Origin: Gephyromycinifex aptenodytis
GTDB taxonomy: Bacteria > Actinomycetota > Actinomycetes > Actinomycetales > Dermatophilaceae
Length of the DNA stretch: 64,000 bases
Assembly: GCF_012277275.1 (NCBI RefSeq)
Contig: NZ_CP051155.1
Span: 2,170,001-2,234,000 of the forward strand
Direction of reading: 5' to 3'
Positions within the stretch are counted from its first letter, which is position 1, and the number at the start of each line of letters is the position of its first letter. Positions 33,985 to 42,654 of the stretch are shown in pieces. A program made the position numbers and the translations under genes. Under the pieces are notes generated by a model. The model made no database searches and was not told the origin of the DNA. It saw only the letters and a list, made by a program, of their open reading frames with translations.

Positions 33985-36900
33985 ATGTCGGGAAGTTCAA
34001 ACGGTGACATCGTCACCGCGGCGGTAGCTGCCGTGACGCATGCCTTGGGCCCGGTTGTGGCCGCGGCTGCACCGCAGGACGTACCTGGAGGGTGGCCAGA
34101 GCTGTACCGCGGCAGCCTGGGAGTCACGAACGCTGCTGACCCGATGCAAGATCCGGTATTCCTGCTGCGTGTCGTCGCGGAGCACACCAGCGCTTTCTCC
34201 GTCGACGACCCCAACGCCTGCCGCCGGGTCGCCGGTCTGGCACGACAGCGGTTCGCCCGGGCGCTCAGCCACGGGGGGCTTGCTGAACCGGGCAAGCTCG
34301 TGGAATCCGTCGGGGAGCTCCTCCCCATGTTCGGGGTAGCTGTGCCGTCACCTCTTACAACGGCCCAGGGGCAGGCACCACGCGGCATCAAACCAGCAAG
34401 TGAGAGCACAGATCCGGACGGCCTCCCGGCTCCAGAAGTGATGGCGCGCTGGCAGGGCGACCTACTCGATTTGTCCCGGCGCAACCTGCTTATCTCTCTG
34501 GGCGAGCACGGGGTACGGGTATTGGTCGATGAGCCGGACCTGGCCGAGGTGGAGAACATCATGGCCGACGGTTTCGAGATCGTCGTGCGTGGCTGGGACG
34601 ACCTCGACGATGTTGACCTTCAGGGCTTGGGCTGCGCCGACCTTCGCGTCGAAGGCCCCGCTGACCTGAACTCCCGGCTGCGCCGCTCCATGCTCAGTTC
34701 AGAGGGAACAGTATTCGCCGACCTCGCTGCGGCGCCCATGCATCAGGCGCTAACGAAGCTACGGAGGCGGGCCCAGATTGTTAACGAGGAATCAGGAGCG
34801 AGCCCGCTTTATCTGACAGTGGGAGCCTTGCGGGTGGGGGATCAGTTAGCACCGCTGTTCCTCATCCCCATCGTCATCGAGGGCGGTAGACGCGGCCCGT
34901 GGTCTATCCGAATGGAGGCGGGTTCGCAGCCTCGCCTCAACGAGTGTCTCGTGGAGTATCTGCGCCGAAGGGACGGTTTCGCCCCGGGCGCGCTTGTGCG
35001 TCCGCGGGCCGACCACGCAGGCATTGATGTCCCGTGGGTAATCGAGGACCTGCGACGTGCGCTCACTCGGCGGCGGTTTCCGTATGAGGTTGTGCCGGAC
35101 ATGCGCATCGTGGCGGTGCGGTACTCCACGATGCGCCTGTGGCGCGACTTGCGCAGCAATAGCGCTGCGCTTTCAGGCAACCCCCTTGTGCACCACCTCA
35201 TGCAGGGCGACGGTCCGTTCGTGGATCCAGTCCCTGAACCCGTGTCTTCGCATCGCGATGAATATGAGTTGTCCCTGCCCATCCCTGTGGACGGGTCGCA
35301 GCTCCGCGCCGTGCGCTGGGCACATGAGGGCCGAACCTTTGTACTGCAGGGACCCCCTGGCACCGGCAAGTCTCAGACGATCGCCAACATCCTGGCTGAT
35401 GCGGTGGCTTCCGGGCGCCGGGCACTCTTCGTCGCTGAAAAGGATGCGGCGCTCGAGGTCGTTCAACGCCGGCTGGCCGAGGCCGGGCTAGCGCAGCGGT
35501 GCTTGGATCTGCGCGCCTCAGATCTGACAGTTGCAAGTATGCGTGAGCACCTGGCTCAGGCGTTGTCCCGACACCCAAGCAATGCTGGTGTGGGCTCGGA
35601 AGGGCTCCGGCGCCGGCACCGCCTGCACGTTGACCGTCTGGCGGCGCACCCAGCCGCCCTACTCAACGAGGAGGTGGACAGTTCTGCCTTCGATGGCCAG
35701 CTACGCGCACGACAGGTGGCGGCCTACCGGGAATCTGCACAAGCACTTCGGCAGTCGCTGTCCGAAGTTATCAACGGGGTTGGTTTACCCGATCCGGGGC
35801 ACGACTGGCGAGGGAGCGATCCCCTCTCCCGTTTGCGTCGAGAGCTACGGGTTGCGAACTCTGACAGCGTCCGTGACTTCCTCGCCACCCACACCGACGC
35901 GGCTCTATCTGTGACCCCATGTGTTTTGGCGAGTCCCTCCGCAGTCTCACAGCACCTCCCGGCCAGTGGCGCACTGTTTGACCTCGTTGTCTTCGATGAG
36001 GCCTCCCAGATAAGGGTTGAGGCGGCGGTCGGCGCGATGGGGCGCGGGAAGGCTGTCGTGATCGTCGGTGATCCGCAACAGATGCCTCCTTCCAGCGCTA
36101 TCACCGCAGACAACGCCGAGGAAGACGACCTGCAAGAAGAGTCGATCCTGCTGGAAGCGGTACGGGCTGGAGTCCCAGTGCTGTCGTTGTCCTGGCACTA
36201 TCGCAGCCGCTCTGAGGGATTGGTGGCGTTCTCCAACTCGCGCTACTACGACGGTCAGCTGGCGAGTTTCCCCACTCCACCAAGCGAAGGAGTCGAGTCC
36301 GGCGTCACCTTTCGTCGGGTGCCGGGCCGGTACGAAAAAACCCGCGGGTCGAAGACCAAGATGAATCGCGTCGAGGCCGAGTACGTCTTCCACGAGATCG
36401 AGCGGCTGCTCGGCGAGGACCCGCGGGCGTCGATCGGTGTTGTCACCTTCAACGCTGCGCAATGTGATGCAATTCTTGATCTCCTCGAAGACAGCCCGTC
36501 CCCTTTGGTAGCTGAGGCACTTGAGCGAGAGCGAGAACCGCTGATCGTCAAGGCACTTGAGCATATCCAAGGTGACGAACGCGATCACATCCTCTTCTCC
36601 TTGACGCATTCGCTGGATGAATCCGGGCGGCTACCCTCGAACTTCGGCTTGCTGTCACGCGCCGGTGGTGAGCGACGACTCAACGTGGCCATCACCCGGG
36701 CGCGCAAGCGGAACGTTTTCTTCGCCTCCTTCGACCCCACGGACATCGACCGCTCCAGTCGAGTCTCGAAGGGACCCGCTCATCTGCGGGAGTACTTGCT
36801 GGCGGCCGAGCATGGGCAGCAACCGGTTGCGGCTCGGGCCGCAGCGCCTGAGCCGTGCCGGGCCGATCTTGCCCGGCGTCTGCGCTCCCAGGGGCTGACC

Positions 36901-37932
36901 GTGCGTGAGGACGTGGGATTGTCGTTGTTCAAGGTCGATCTGGCGGTTCGTCGCGAGGGCCGACTATGGGTGGCGGTGATCCTCGACACCACTGAGTGGG
37001 CGGAGCGCCCCTCGGTTGCAGATCGCGATGACGTTCCCTACACCGTTCTTCGGGACTATATGGGTTGGGGCGCAGTCCACCAGGTGTATCGCAATGAGTG
37101 GCAAGGCTCCCCGGAGGCTATTGCCGAAACGATCGCTTCATTGGCTGCTGGCTTGCCACTGGAGCCTAAGAGCGTGCACTCACCTGACCCGCCGGCCGGG
37201 AATCCACCCACACCCGGCACAGCGACACCTACGCGAGCAGCCGCAGCCGCAGCCGCTGTCCAGCAACAACGGGCGGTTCAGCAGGTGACCGAATCGGTCG
37301 CAGTCGGTGGCGTGGTGGTGAGCCGGTTCCGACCCGCACATGAAGAATTCCGCGGACCTAAGGCGGTCATTGAAAGATTGCCCGACCGGGTATGTGTTAC
37401 GCGCGTTGGAGCGCAATGGCGAGATGTAGCTGCGGCCGAAGGGCCGGTAGCTATCGGGCGCGCAGCGACGATCATCGCGCGGCGCTTTGGCATGAGTCGA
37501 CTGCACCCCGCCCGGCGGAAAATGATCGTGGCGGCCATACCGAAAGACCTACCCCGCACCCGCGTCGGCGGTGAGGTGTTCATCTGGCCAAGCGACGTGG
37601 ATCCGCAGTCGTATCAAGGCGTTCGCACCAGCGATCGACCGCACCGCAGGGTCCATGAGATCTCACCCGAAGAGATCGCTAACGCTTTTCGTCTCGCGCT
37701 CGCTGAGAACAGTGGCCGCTGCACTCAAGGTGAGCTGCTCCGAAGCGTGAGCATGACATTCGGCTTCGGACGCCTGGGGCATGTTGTGCAAGCAGGTCTC
37801 GTCAAAGCCCTGGAGACGCGCCTTATCCGCCCAGGAGTTGTGAATCGTGTCGGGGAGGAGATTTACGCCGTTGCTACCCCCAGCAAAATTGACTCTGTGT
37901 GGGCACATCAGCCACTTGTAAGACAGGGATAG
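33985..37932 (+). CDS. Large DUF4011-type SF1 helicase with nuclease-like domain
   Basis: A 1,315-residue protein. Residues about 152-250 carry the DUF4011 signature (WQGDLLDLSRRNLLI). An SF1/Upf1-like helicase follows: Walker A LQGPPGTGKSQTIANIL (about 455), LVVFDEASQI (about 671), VIVGDPQQMPPSS, LSWHYRSRSEGLVAF, and LNVAITRARKRN (about 899). Residues about 950-1045 look like an MTES_1575/DUF559-type endonuclease domain (LFKVDLAVRREG, ADRDDVPYTVL, MGWGAVHQVYRNEW). The C-terminus resembles DUF3320. Relatives I know are usually 1,600-2,000 residues; here the long helical insert between Walker A and motif II is very short. Such proteins are common in phage-defence islands. The annotated start is an ATG with weak upstream GTAGGGG. 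Confidence 0.78.
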   Translation: MSGSSNGDIVTAAVAAVTHALGPVVAAAAPQDVPGGWPELYRGSLGVTNAADPMQDPVFLLRVVAEHTSAFSVDDPNACRRVAGLARQRFARALSHGGLAEPGKLVESVGELLPMFGVAVPSPLTTAQGQAPRGIKPASESTDPDGLPAPEVMARWQGDLLDLSRRNLLISLGEHGVRVLVDEPDLAEVENIMADGFEIVVRGWDDLDDVDLQGLGCADLRVEGPADLNSRLRRSMLSSEGTVFADLAAAPMHQALTKLRRRAQIVNEESGASPLYLTVGALRVGDQLAPLFLIPIVIEGGRRGPWSIRMEAGSQPRLNECLVEYLRRRDGFAPGALVRPRADHAGIDVPWVIEDLRRALTRRRFPYEVVPDMRIVAVRYSTMRLWRDLRSNSAALSGNPLVHHLMQGDGPFVDPVPEPVSSHRDEYELSLPIPVDGSQLRAVRWAHEGRTFVLQGPPGTGKSQTIANILADAVASGRRALFVAEKDAALEVVQRRLAEAGLAQRCLDLRASDLTVASMREHLAQALSRHPSNAGVGSEGLRRRHRLHVDRLAAHPAALLNEEVDSSAFDGQLRARQVAAYRESAQALRQSLSEVINGVGLPDPGHDWRGSDPLSRLRRELRVANSDSVRDFLATHTDAALSVTPCVLASPSAVSQHLPASGALFDLVVFDEASQIRVEAAVGAMGRGKAVVIVGDPQQMPPSSAITADNAEEDDLQEESILLEAVRAGVPVLSLSWHYRSRSEGLVAFSNSRYYDGQLASFPTPPSEGVESGVTFRRVPGRYEKTRGSKTKMNRVEAEYVFHEIERLLGEDPRASIGVVTFNAAQCDAILDLLEDSPSPLVAEALEREREPLIVKALEHIQGDERDHILFSLTHSLDESGRLPSNFGLLSRAGGERRLNVAITRARKRNVFFASFDPTDIDRSSRVSKGPAHLREYLLAAEHGQQPVAARAAAPEPCRADLARRLRSQGLTVREDVGLSLFKVDLAVRREGRLWVAVILDTTEWAERPSVADRDDVPYTVLRDYMGWGAVHQVYRNEWQGSPEAIAETIASLAAGLPLEPKSVHSPDPPAGNPPTPGTATPTRAAAAAAAVQQQRAVQQVTESVAVGGVVVSRFRPAHEEFRGPKAVIERLPDRVCVTRVGAQWRDVAAAEGPVAIGRAATIIARRFGMSRLHPARRKMIVAAIPKDLPRTRVGGEVFIWPSDVDPQSYQGVRTSDRPHRRVHEISPEEIANAFRLALAENSGRCTQGELLRSVSMTFGFGRLGHVVQAGLVKALETRLIRPGVVNRVGEEIYAVATPSKIDSVWAHQPLVRQG

Positions 37933-38027
37933 CCCAGCTTCAAAGCTCCGGCGGGCCTGCCTCGCCCCACTGCCCGTCTGTTCCGACTACTGCCCTGGCC
38001 CTGCGCGATCGTGATCAGGGATGACCC

Positions 38028-38993
38028 TCACTCGGCCTGCACTCGTTGTTTGGAGCCGGCTTCGTAGCGTCGGTTGGTCAGGTAGCTGTGTAGGTAGTCG
38101 TCGGCGAGTAGACGCGGGATTTGGTGGCGGTGTTGGGGTGAGGGGTCAAAGGCGAGGACTGTCCGGCCCTGCACCTGCGCCAGGGGGATGTTGTAGTCCG
38201 GGTAGGCCTGGACGAAGGTGACGAGTTTGTCGGTGGTCAGGTTCGCCCTGTAGTCGGGGTCGTTCTCGATGAGACGGGCGATCGCCGCCATCTTGGCGCG
38301 CATGGTTGGGTCGTCCATCACGGCCGCTTCCAGGTCGGGGTAGCCGTCGATGGCGATGTCTTTCGTCACCTGCTTCAAGGTCTTTCTCGCCATGTGGCGG
38401 GCTTTGCGGTCGGCCTGCAGTTTGGTATGGATCAGCGACACGGTCGTGAACAGGGCGTGGCCGCCGCAGGTGTACACGTCGAATCGCGGCTCGTAGTAAA
38501 GGATGTCGCCGTCAACCCGGCGGTAGACGCCGTCGCGGGGCAGCAGCGGGATCGCGCGGGCGCGGCGGGTCGCGATCCCGGGGCCTTTCATCCGGTAGGC
38601 GACGATCCGAGCCGCACCAGACCCGATGATGTGCGCCATCGCCAGCACCGAAGCGCTTTCGCTGTCACCGGTGTCGAAGCCGACGTCGCCGCCGCGCACC
38701 ACTTCATCCAGGGCCGCCAACTCCGGGATGTCTTCCAGCGCCTCGACGAGCACTTGGCCGGAGTCCGTCTGGTAGGAGGGGTCGTAGGCCAGGAACTGTT
38801 TCTCGGCGAGCGCCGCTGCCGCGCCCGCCACGTCGCTGGCGACCTCGGCCGCCAGTCCGTTGTCGAGGTCGAACCGCGTCACCTGCGCGTCGGCCAGCGT
38901 GCCGCCCCGGATGACGAAGTTGCCGGCCACGGCAGCTGCCGACTGTTTCTCGCTGGCCGCAGCCAGGAGTTCCCGCGCCTTCTCGGTGTTCAC
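38028..38993 (-). CDS. kwaB: Kiwa anti-phage system protein KwaB (DUF4868)
   Basis: A 321-residue DUF4868 protein. The match to KwaB is strongest in ILYYEPRFDVYTCGGHALF and at the C-terminus (LLADDYLHSYLTNRRYEAG, next to a lysine/arginine tail), where E. coli KwaB has a similar LLNDDFLTSEL segment. KwaB is the cytosolic DNA-binding effector of Kiwa, which limits late phage replication and transcription. The GTG start overlaps the KwaA stop by four bases and GGGAGG lies upstream. The length fits KwaB (about 315). Recognition is from memory of the family, not from a search. Confidence 0.85.
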   Translation of the reverse strand: MNTEKARELLAAASEKQSAAAVAGNFVIRGGTLADAQVTRFDLDNGLAAEVASDVAGAAAALAEKQFLAYDPSYQTDSGQVLVEALEDIPELAALDEVVRGGDVGFDTGDSESASVLAMAHIIGSGAARIVAYRMKGPGIATRRARAIPLLPRDGVYRRVDGDILYYEPRFDVYTCGGHALFTTVSLIHTKLQADRKARHMARKTLKQVTKDIAIDGYPDLEAAVMDDPTMRAKMAAIARLIENDPDYRANLTTDKLVTFVQAYPDYNIPLAQVQGRTVLAFDPSPQHRHQIPRLLADDYLHSYLTNRRYEAGSKQRVQAE

Positions 38994-39514
38994 CTGGTCC
39001 TCCCCAGTTGGATCGCGACGCCCTCACCGAGGTGACGCCATTCCACCTCGCCCTGCTGGGGGATCCGGTGGCGTTTGGTGAGCAGCATCGTGATGGCGCC
39101 ACTGTCTTCGGTGACTTCGTACAGCCGGTAGCCGAGCAGCGCCAAGGTGGGATTGAGGTGGTAGAGCCCGGCCCGCACATAGATCAGGGACATCAGGGCC
39201 AGCAACGCCAGGGTCGCCCACAGTGTGGTGGCCGGTGTCGGGCCGAACAGGGCGACGACGATCGGCATCAAGTACGTCGAGGTGAAGCCGATAACGCTCT
39301 CATCGGCGCGCTTCACCCCGGCGGTCTGGACGCGGTGCACCTGGACCTGCGCTAGCGAACGCAGCACCACCAGCAGCAGCCCGGCCGCCGCGACACAGCC
39401 CGCCAACAAGACCCACCCAACACGCCCCAGATCCTCCAGGCGAAGCAGCGTGAGGATGAAGACAAGCGGAGCGAAGGCCGAGCACAACAGCCCCGCACCC
39501 ACCACCTGTTTCAT
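38990..39514 (-). CDS. kwaA: Kiwa anti-phage system membrane protein KwaA
   Basis: A 174-residue membrane protein with about four hydrophobic segments: GLLCSAFAPLVFILTLLRL, WVLLAGCVAAAGLLLVVL, TSTYLMPIVVALFG and LWATLALLALMSLIYV. A soluble tail follows with LLGYRLYEVTEDSGAITMLL, seen in KwaA proteins. KwaA is the membrane sensor of Kiwa and forms a complex with KwaB. Translational overlap with kwaB supports the pairing. It is slightly shorter than the E. coli protein. The neighbouring 39515-39704 shows no gene. Confidence 0.83.
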   Translation of the reverse strand: MKQVVGAGLLCSAFAPLVFILTLLRLEDLGRVGWVLLAGCVAAAGLLLVVLRSLAQVQVHRVQTAGVKRADESVIGFTSTYLMPIVVALFGPTPATTLWATLALLALMSLIYVRAGLYHLNPTLALLGYRLYEVTEDSGAITMLLTKRHRIPQQGEVEWRHLGEGVAIQLGRTR

Positions 39515-39764
39515 GCGCCGATCCTAGGGTGGCCCACCGACAGCAGGACCGCCATCACGACACCGGTTCCCTTGACTGCCTGGCGCGCCCGCACCGGGGA
39601 TCCGGTACCCCCGACAGCCGCGACGGGGTGACTGATCGGCATCCGGCCACTCAACCGGCCCATGATCGAAGGCCCCCAAACAGCGCTGCGCAGTCATCTA
39701 GTTTGTGCCCCAACTATTTGTGTGCGAATGTTCGAGCATCAGCCGCCCACCCCAGGGAGTGCAC

Positions 39765-40835
39765 GTGAGTACTTTGTTCAGCCCGCTGCGCGTCGGAGCC
39801 TTCGAGGCTCCCAACCGCATCGTCATGGCCCCGCTCACCCGCAACCGTGCAGGTGAGGGGATGGCGCCCACCGAGCTCAACGCCGAGTACTACGCGCAGC
39901 GAGCGGGCGCCGGATTCATCGTCGCTGAGGGCACCCAGCCCAGCGCCGTTGGTCAGGGCTACCTGAACACTCCCGGGATTCATTCACCCGAACAGGTCGC
40001 CGGGTGGCGCCTGGTCGCTGACGCGGTGCACAAACGCGGCGGACGGATCGTCGTGCAACTCATGCACGCCGGGCGCATCGCCCACCCCGACAACAAGGGC
40101 GGCCTGGAATCAGTGGCGCCCAGCGCTATCGCCGCCCCAGGCACGATCATGACCCGGGGCGGTGCGCAGCCGATGCCGACACCACGAGCGCTGAAGACCG
40201 AGGAGCTTGCTGGCATTGTCGAGGACTTCGTGCACGCTGCTCGCTGTGCCCGCCAAGCCGGGCTCGACGGGGTGGAGATCCACGCCGCCAACGGATACCT
40301 GCTGCACCAGTTCCTCGCGCCGACGTCCAACGAACGCGACGATGACTACGGCGGCAGCCCGCAGGCGCGGGCGCGGCTCGTCGTCGAGGTCGCCCGTGCC
40401 GTCGCGGAAGAGATCGGGGCCGACCGGGTCGGCATCCGCATCTCACCGGAGCACAACATAAAGGGCGCCCTTGAAACCGACCCCGAAGAGACCCTGGCGA
40501 CGTATACGGCCCTGGTGGAGGGCATCGCCCCGCTCGGACTGGCTTACCTGAGCATCTTGGCCGACCCTGCCTCGCGTCTGACCGCGGACCTGCGGCGTCG
40601 CTTCCGCGGCAATGTCGTCCTGAACTCCGGTTTCGGCACGGTGACCAGCCGCGAGGAAGCCTCACTGCTGGTCGCGAGCGGCCTGGCAGACCTGGTGGCC
40701 GTCGGCCGACCGTTCCTGGCCAACCCGGACCTGGCGCGCCGCTGGGAGCTCGGCGCTGACCTCAACGAACCGGACCCGGCAACGTTCTACGGCGGCGGGG
40801 CCCGCGGCTACACCGACTACCCGGCGCTGGGCTGA
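39765..40835 (+). CDS. Old yellow enzyme family NADH:flavin oxidoreductase
   Basis: A 356-residue FMN enzyme of the OYE/NemA type that reduces activated alkenes, nitroesters or similar electrophiles. Family residues are visible: NRIVMAPLTRNRA at the N-terminus, the ligand-binding pair His173/Asn176 in VEIHAANGYLLHQF, then the LAPTSNERDDDYGGS loop, and VGIRISPEHN. The GTG at 39765-39767 is preferred: AGGGAG lies about six bases upstream, and the 20 upstream codons are unlike the family. It precedes an OhrR-like regulator and a medium-chain reductase, suggesting a response to oxidised or electrophilic compounds. Confidence 0.88.
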   Translation: MSTLFSPLRVGAFEAPNRIVMAPLTRNRAGEGMAPTELNAEYYAQRAGAGFIVAEGTQPSAVGQGYLNTPGIHSPEQVAGWRLVADAVHKRGGRIVVQLMHAGRIAHPDNKGGLESVAPSAIAAPGTIMTRGGAQPMPTPRALKTEELAGIVEDFVHAARCARQAGLDGVEIHAANGYLLHQFLAPTSNERDDDYGGSPQARARLVVEVARAVAEEIGADRVGIRISPEHNIKGALETDPEETLATYTALVEGIAPLGLAYLSILADPASRLTADLRRRFRGNVVLNSGFGTVTSREEASLLVASGLADLVAVGRPFLANPDLARRWELGADLNEPDPATFYGGGARGYTDYPALG

Positions 40836-40840
40836 CAGCT

Positions 40841-41329
40841 GTGGCTGGGGCAGCAAACGGTGAGACTCGACACGGGCGCAATCCGGTGGTGACCGGCACG
40901 CCCGCACTCGAGAAGCAGCTCTGTTTCGCGCTGTACGCCGCTTCCCGAGCAATGACGAACGCCTACCGGCCCAGCCTGGCGAAGCTGGGGTTGACCTACC
41001 CGCAGTTCGTCACGCTGCTCGTGCTGTGGGAACACGACGGGATGTGCGTGGCGGATCTGGCGACCCGGCTCTACCTGGACGCCAGCACGCTGTCCCCCCT
41101 GCTCAAACGCCTGCAGGCGATGGGACTCATCGAGCGGCGACGCTGCAGCAGCGACGAACGGCGGGTCACGATCCACCTCACCGACGACGGCTTCGCCCTG
41201 GCTGGCCCCGCCACCCAAGCCCAGCGTGACGTCGCCTGCAAACTCAACCTCAACGACGAGGAAGCGGCCACGCTGCGTTCCCTGACTGGGCGGCTCCTGC
41301 AGGCCTACGGCCCCACCACAACCGAATAA
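40841..41329 (+). CDS. MarR-family regulator, OhrR-like peroxide sensor
   Basis: A winged-helix regulator of up to 162 residues. The segment EKQLCFALYAASRAMT with Cys28 matches the reactive-cysteine region of OhrR (QLCFALYA), which senses organic hydroperoxides. LGLTYPQFVTLLVLWEHDG and LYLDASTLSPLLKRLQAMGLIERRR complete the DNA-binding half. No ohr gene lies next to it; its neighbours are the old yellow enzyme and a reductase, which it may control. The start is uncertain: GTG 40841 lacks a good ribosome-binding site and GTG 40886 or 40889 would also work. Confidence 0.82.
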   Translation: MAGAANGETRHGRNPVVTGTPALEKQLCFALYAASRAMTNAYRPSLAKLGLTYPQFVTLLVLWEHDGMCVADLATRLYLDASTLSPLLKRLQAMGLIERRRCSSDERRVTIHLTDDGFALAGPATQAQRDVACKLNLNDEEAATLRSLTGRLLQAYGPTTTE

Positions 41330-41468
41330 CGACACCGACTGCCCACGTCAGCGGGCGCGGGCTGGCGTGGCGATGCTGAGGTGCCCCGGCACCGCTTCGA
41401 CTAGCCGCGCGTATTGCCACCCGCCCGCGAGCCTCGCCCGCGAGGCTCGACCTCACAGGAGAGAACAC

Positions 41469-42491
41469 ATGACGCAGAACAAGACCGTCCCGACCCGTAC
41501 CCGCGAAATCCACCTGGCTTCGCGCCCGCACGGAGCCCCCGGCCCGGAGAACTTCCGGCTCGTGCACACCGACCTACCTGAGCTCGCACCGGGCCAGGTG
41601 CTCGTGGCCAACACGGTGATGTCGGTGGATCCGTACATGCGCGGACGGATGAACGACGCCAAGTCGTATGTGCCGCCGTTTCAGGTCGGTGCGCCGCTGG
41701 ATGGTGGCGCGGTCGGCACAGTGATCGCTTCCCGCAGTGAGGAGGTCCCGGTCGGGGCGAGCGTGCTGCACGCGTTGGGGTGGCGTGAGCACGCTGTGCT
41801 GCCTGCGGCTTCGGTGCGCGCCGTGGACACCAGCCAGGTCGCGGACAGCGCCTACCTGGGGGTTCTCGGGATGCCGGGGATGACGGCCTACGCGGGGTTG
41901 TTGTACGCCGCCGAGATGGTGCCCGGTGACGTCGTTTTCGTCTCTGGTGCTGCCGGAGCTGTCGGGTCGCTGGTAGGGCAGATCGCCCGCTTGAGCGGCG
42001 CCTCACGAGTCATCGGTTCGGCTGGTTCTCCGGAGAAGGTTGCTCGCCTGCGTGAGCTGGGGTTCGACGCCGCGCTCAACTACCGCGACGGTTCACTGAG
42101 TGAGCAGCTCGGCGCGGCAGCCCCCGACGGGATCGACGTGTATTTCGACAACGTCGGCGGGGACCACCTGGAGGCCGCCATCACCCACCTGCGCACCGAC
42201 GGGCGCGTCGCGATGTGCGGAGCGATCTCGCAGTACAACGCCACCGAACCGACTTGCGCGCCACGCAACCTGGCGCTCGCCATCGGTAAACGCCTCACCT
42301 TGCGCGGCTTCATCGTCGGCAAGTACGCCGAGCAGGTGCGCCCCGAGTTCACCGCGCGCGTGGGCGCCTGGCTCACGCAGGGCGAGATCCAGTGGGATGA
42401 AACCGTCCGCGACGGCCTGCAGTCCGCACCCCAGGCCTTCATCGACATGCTGGCCGGCGCTAACACCGGCAAGATGCTCGTCCGCCTCTAA
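41469..42491 (+). CDS. NADP-dependent medium-chain reductase (curcumin/alkenal reductase type)
   Basis: A 340-residue zinc-independent medium-chain dehydrogenase/reductase of the prostaglandin/2-alkenal reductase group (CurA, leukotriene B4 dehydrogenase). Features are SVDPYMRGRMND near residue 55, the Rossmann loop VFVSGAAGAVGSLVGQIA (about 156-173), and YFDNVGGDHLEA. The ATG at 41469-41471 has AGGAGA six bases upstream. A decayed copy of its last 35 codons lies at 47240-47355, so the gene end was once duplicated. The following 163 bases hold no gene but contain a parS-like site. Confidence 0.88.
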   Translation: MTQNKTVPTRTREIHLASRPHGAPGPENFRLVHTDLPELAPGQVLVANTVMSVDPYMRGRMNDAKSYVPPFQVGAPLDGGAVGTVIASRSEEVPVGASVLHALGWREHAVLPAASVRAVDTSQVADSAYLGVLGMPGMTAYAGLLYAAEMVPGDVVFVSGAAGAVGSLVGQIARLSGASRVIGSAGSPEKVARLRELGFDAALNYRDGSLSEQLGAAAPDGIDVYFDNVGGDHLEAAITHLRTDGRVAMCGAISQYNATEPTCAPRNLALAIGKRLTLRGFIVGKYAEQVRPEFTARVGAWLTQGEIQWDETVRDGLQSAPQAFIDMLAGANTGKMLVRL

Positions 42492-42623
42492 GCGGCCGGC
42501 CCGTGGTGGGCGGCCTTGGCGGCGGTGAGGGGTTTCTGGACAGCCAGCCGACCTGGACAACCAGCTGACGGCTCTGATCGCCACTGCAGCACCGGCGTCG
42601 TGGCGGCGACCATCTCGCCGTTG

Positions 42624-42637
42624 GTTTCACGGGAAAC
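42624..42637. other. parS-like ParB-binding site (13/14 match)
   Basis: GTTTCACGGGAAAC differs from the parS core at one base and lies 18 bases upstream of the thioesterase start. It is the second such site in the window. The mismatch breaks the central CACGTG palindrome, so binding may be weak. Confidence 0.4.
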
Positions 42638-42654
42638 ATGACAGGCTGGCCGGC

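Noticed and set aside
33985-37932. Calling the DUF4011-type helicase a Mokosh system
   Set aside because: No PLD partner lies beside it; the only PLD domain is on a different helicase 11 kb away, and the neighbouring SF2 helicase does not fit the known Mokosh layout.
40841-40888. The first 15 codons of the OhrR-like regulator as certain coding sequence
   Set aside because: No ribosome-binding site supports GTG 40841 over GTG 40886/40889, so the N-terminus is left open.
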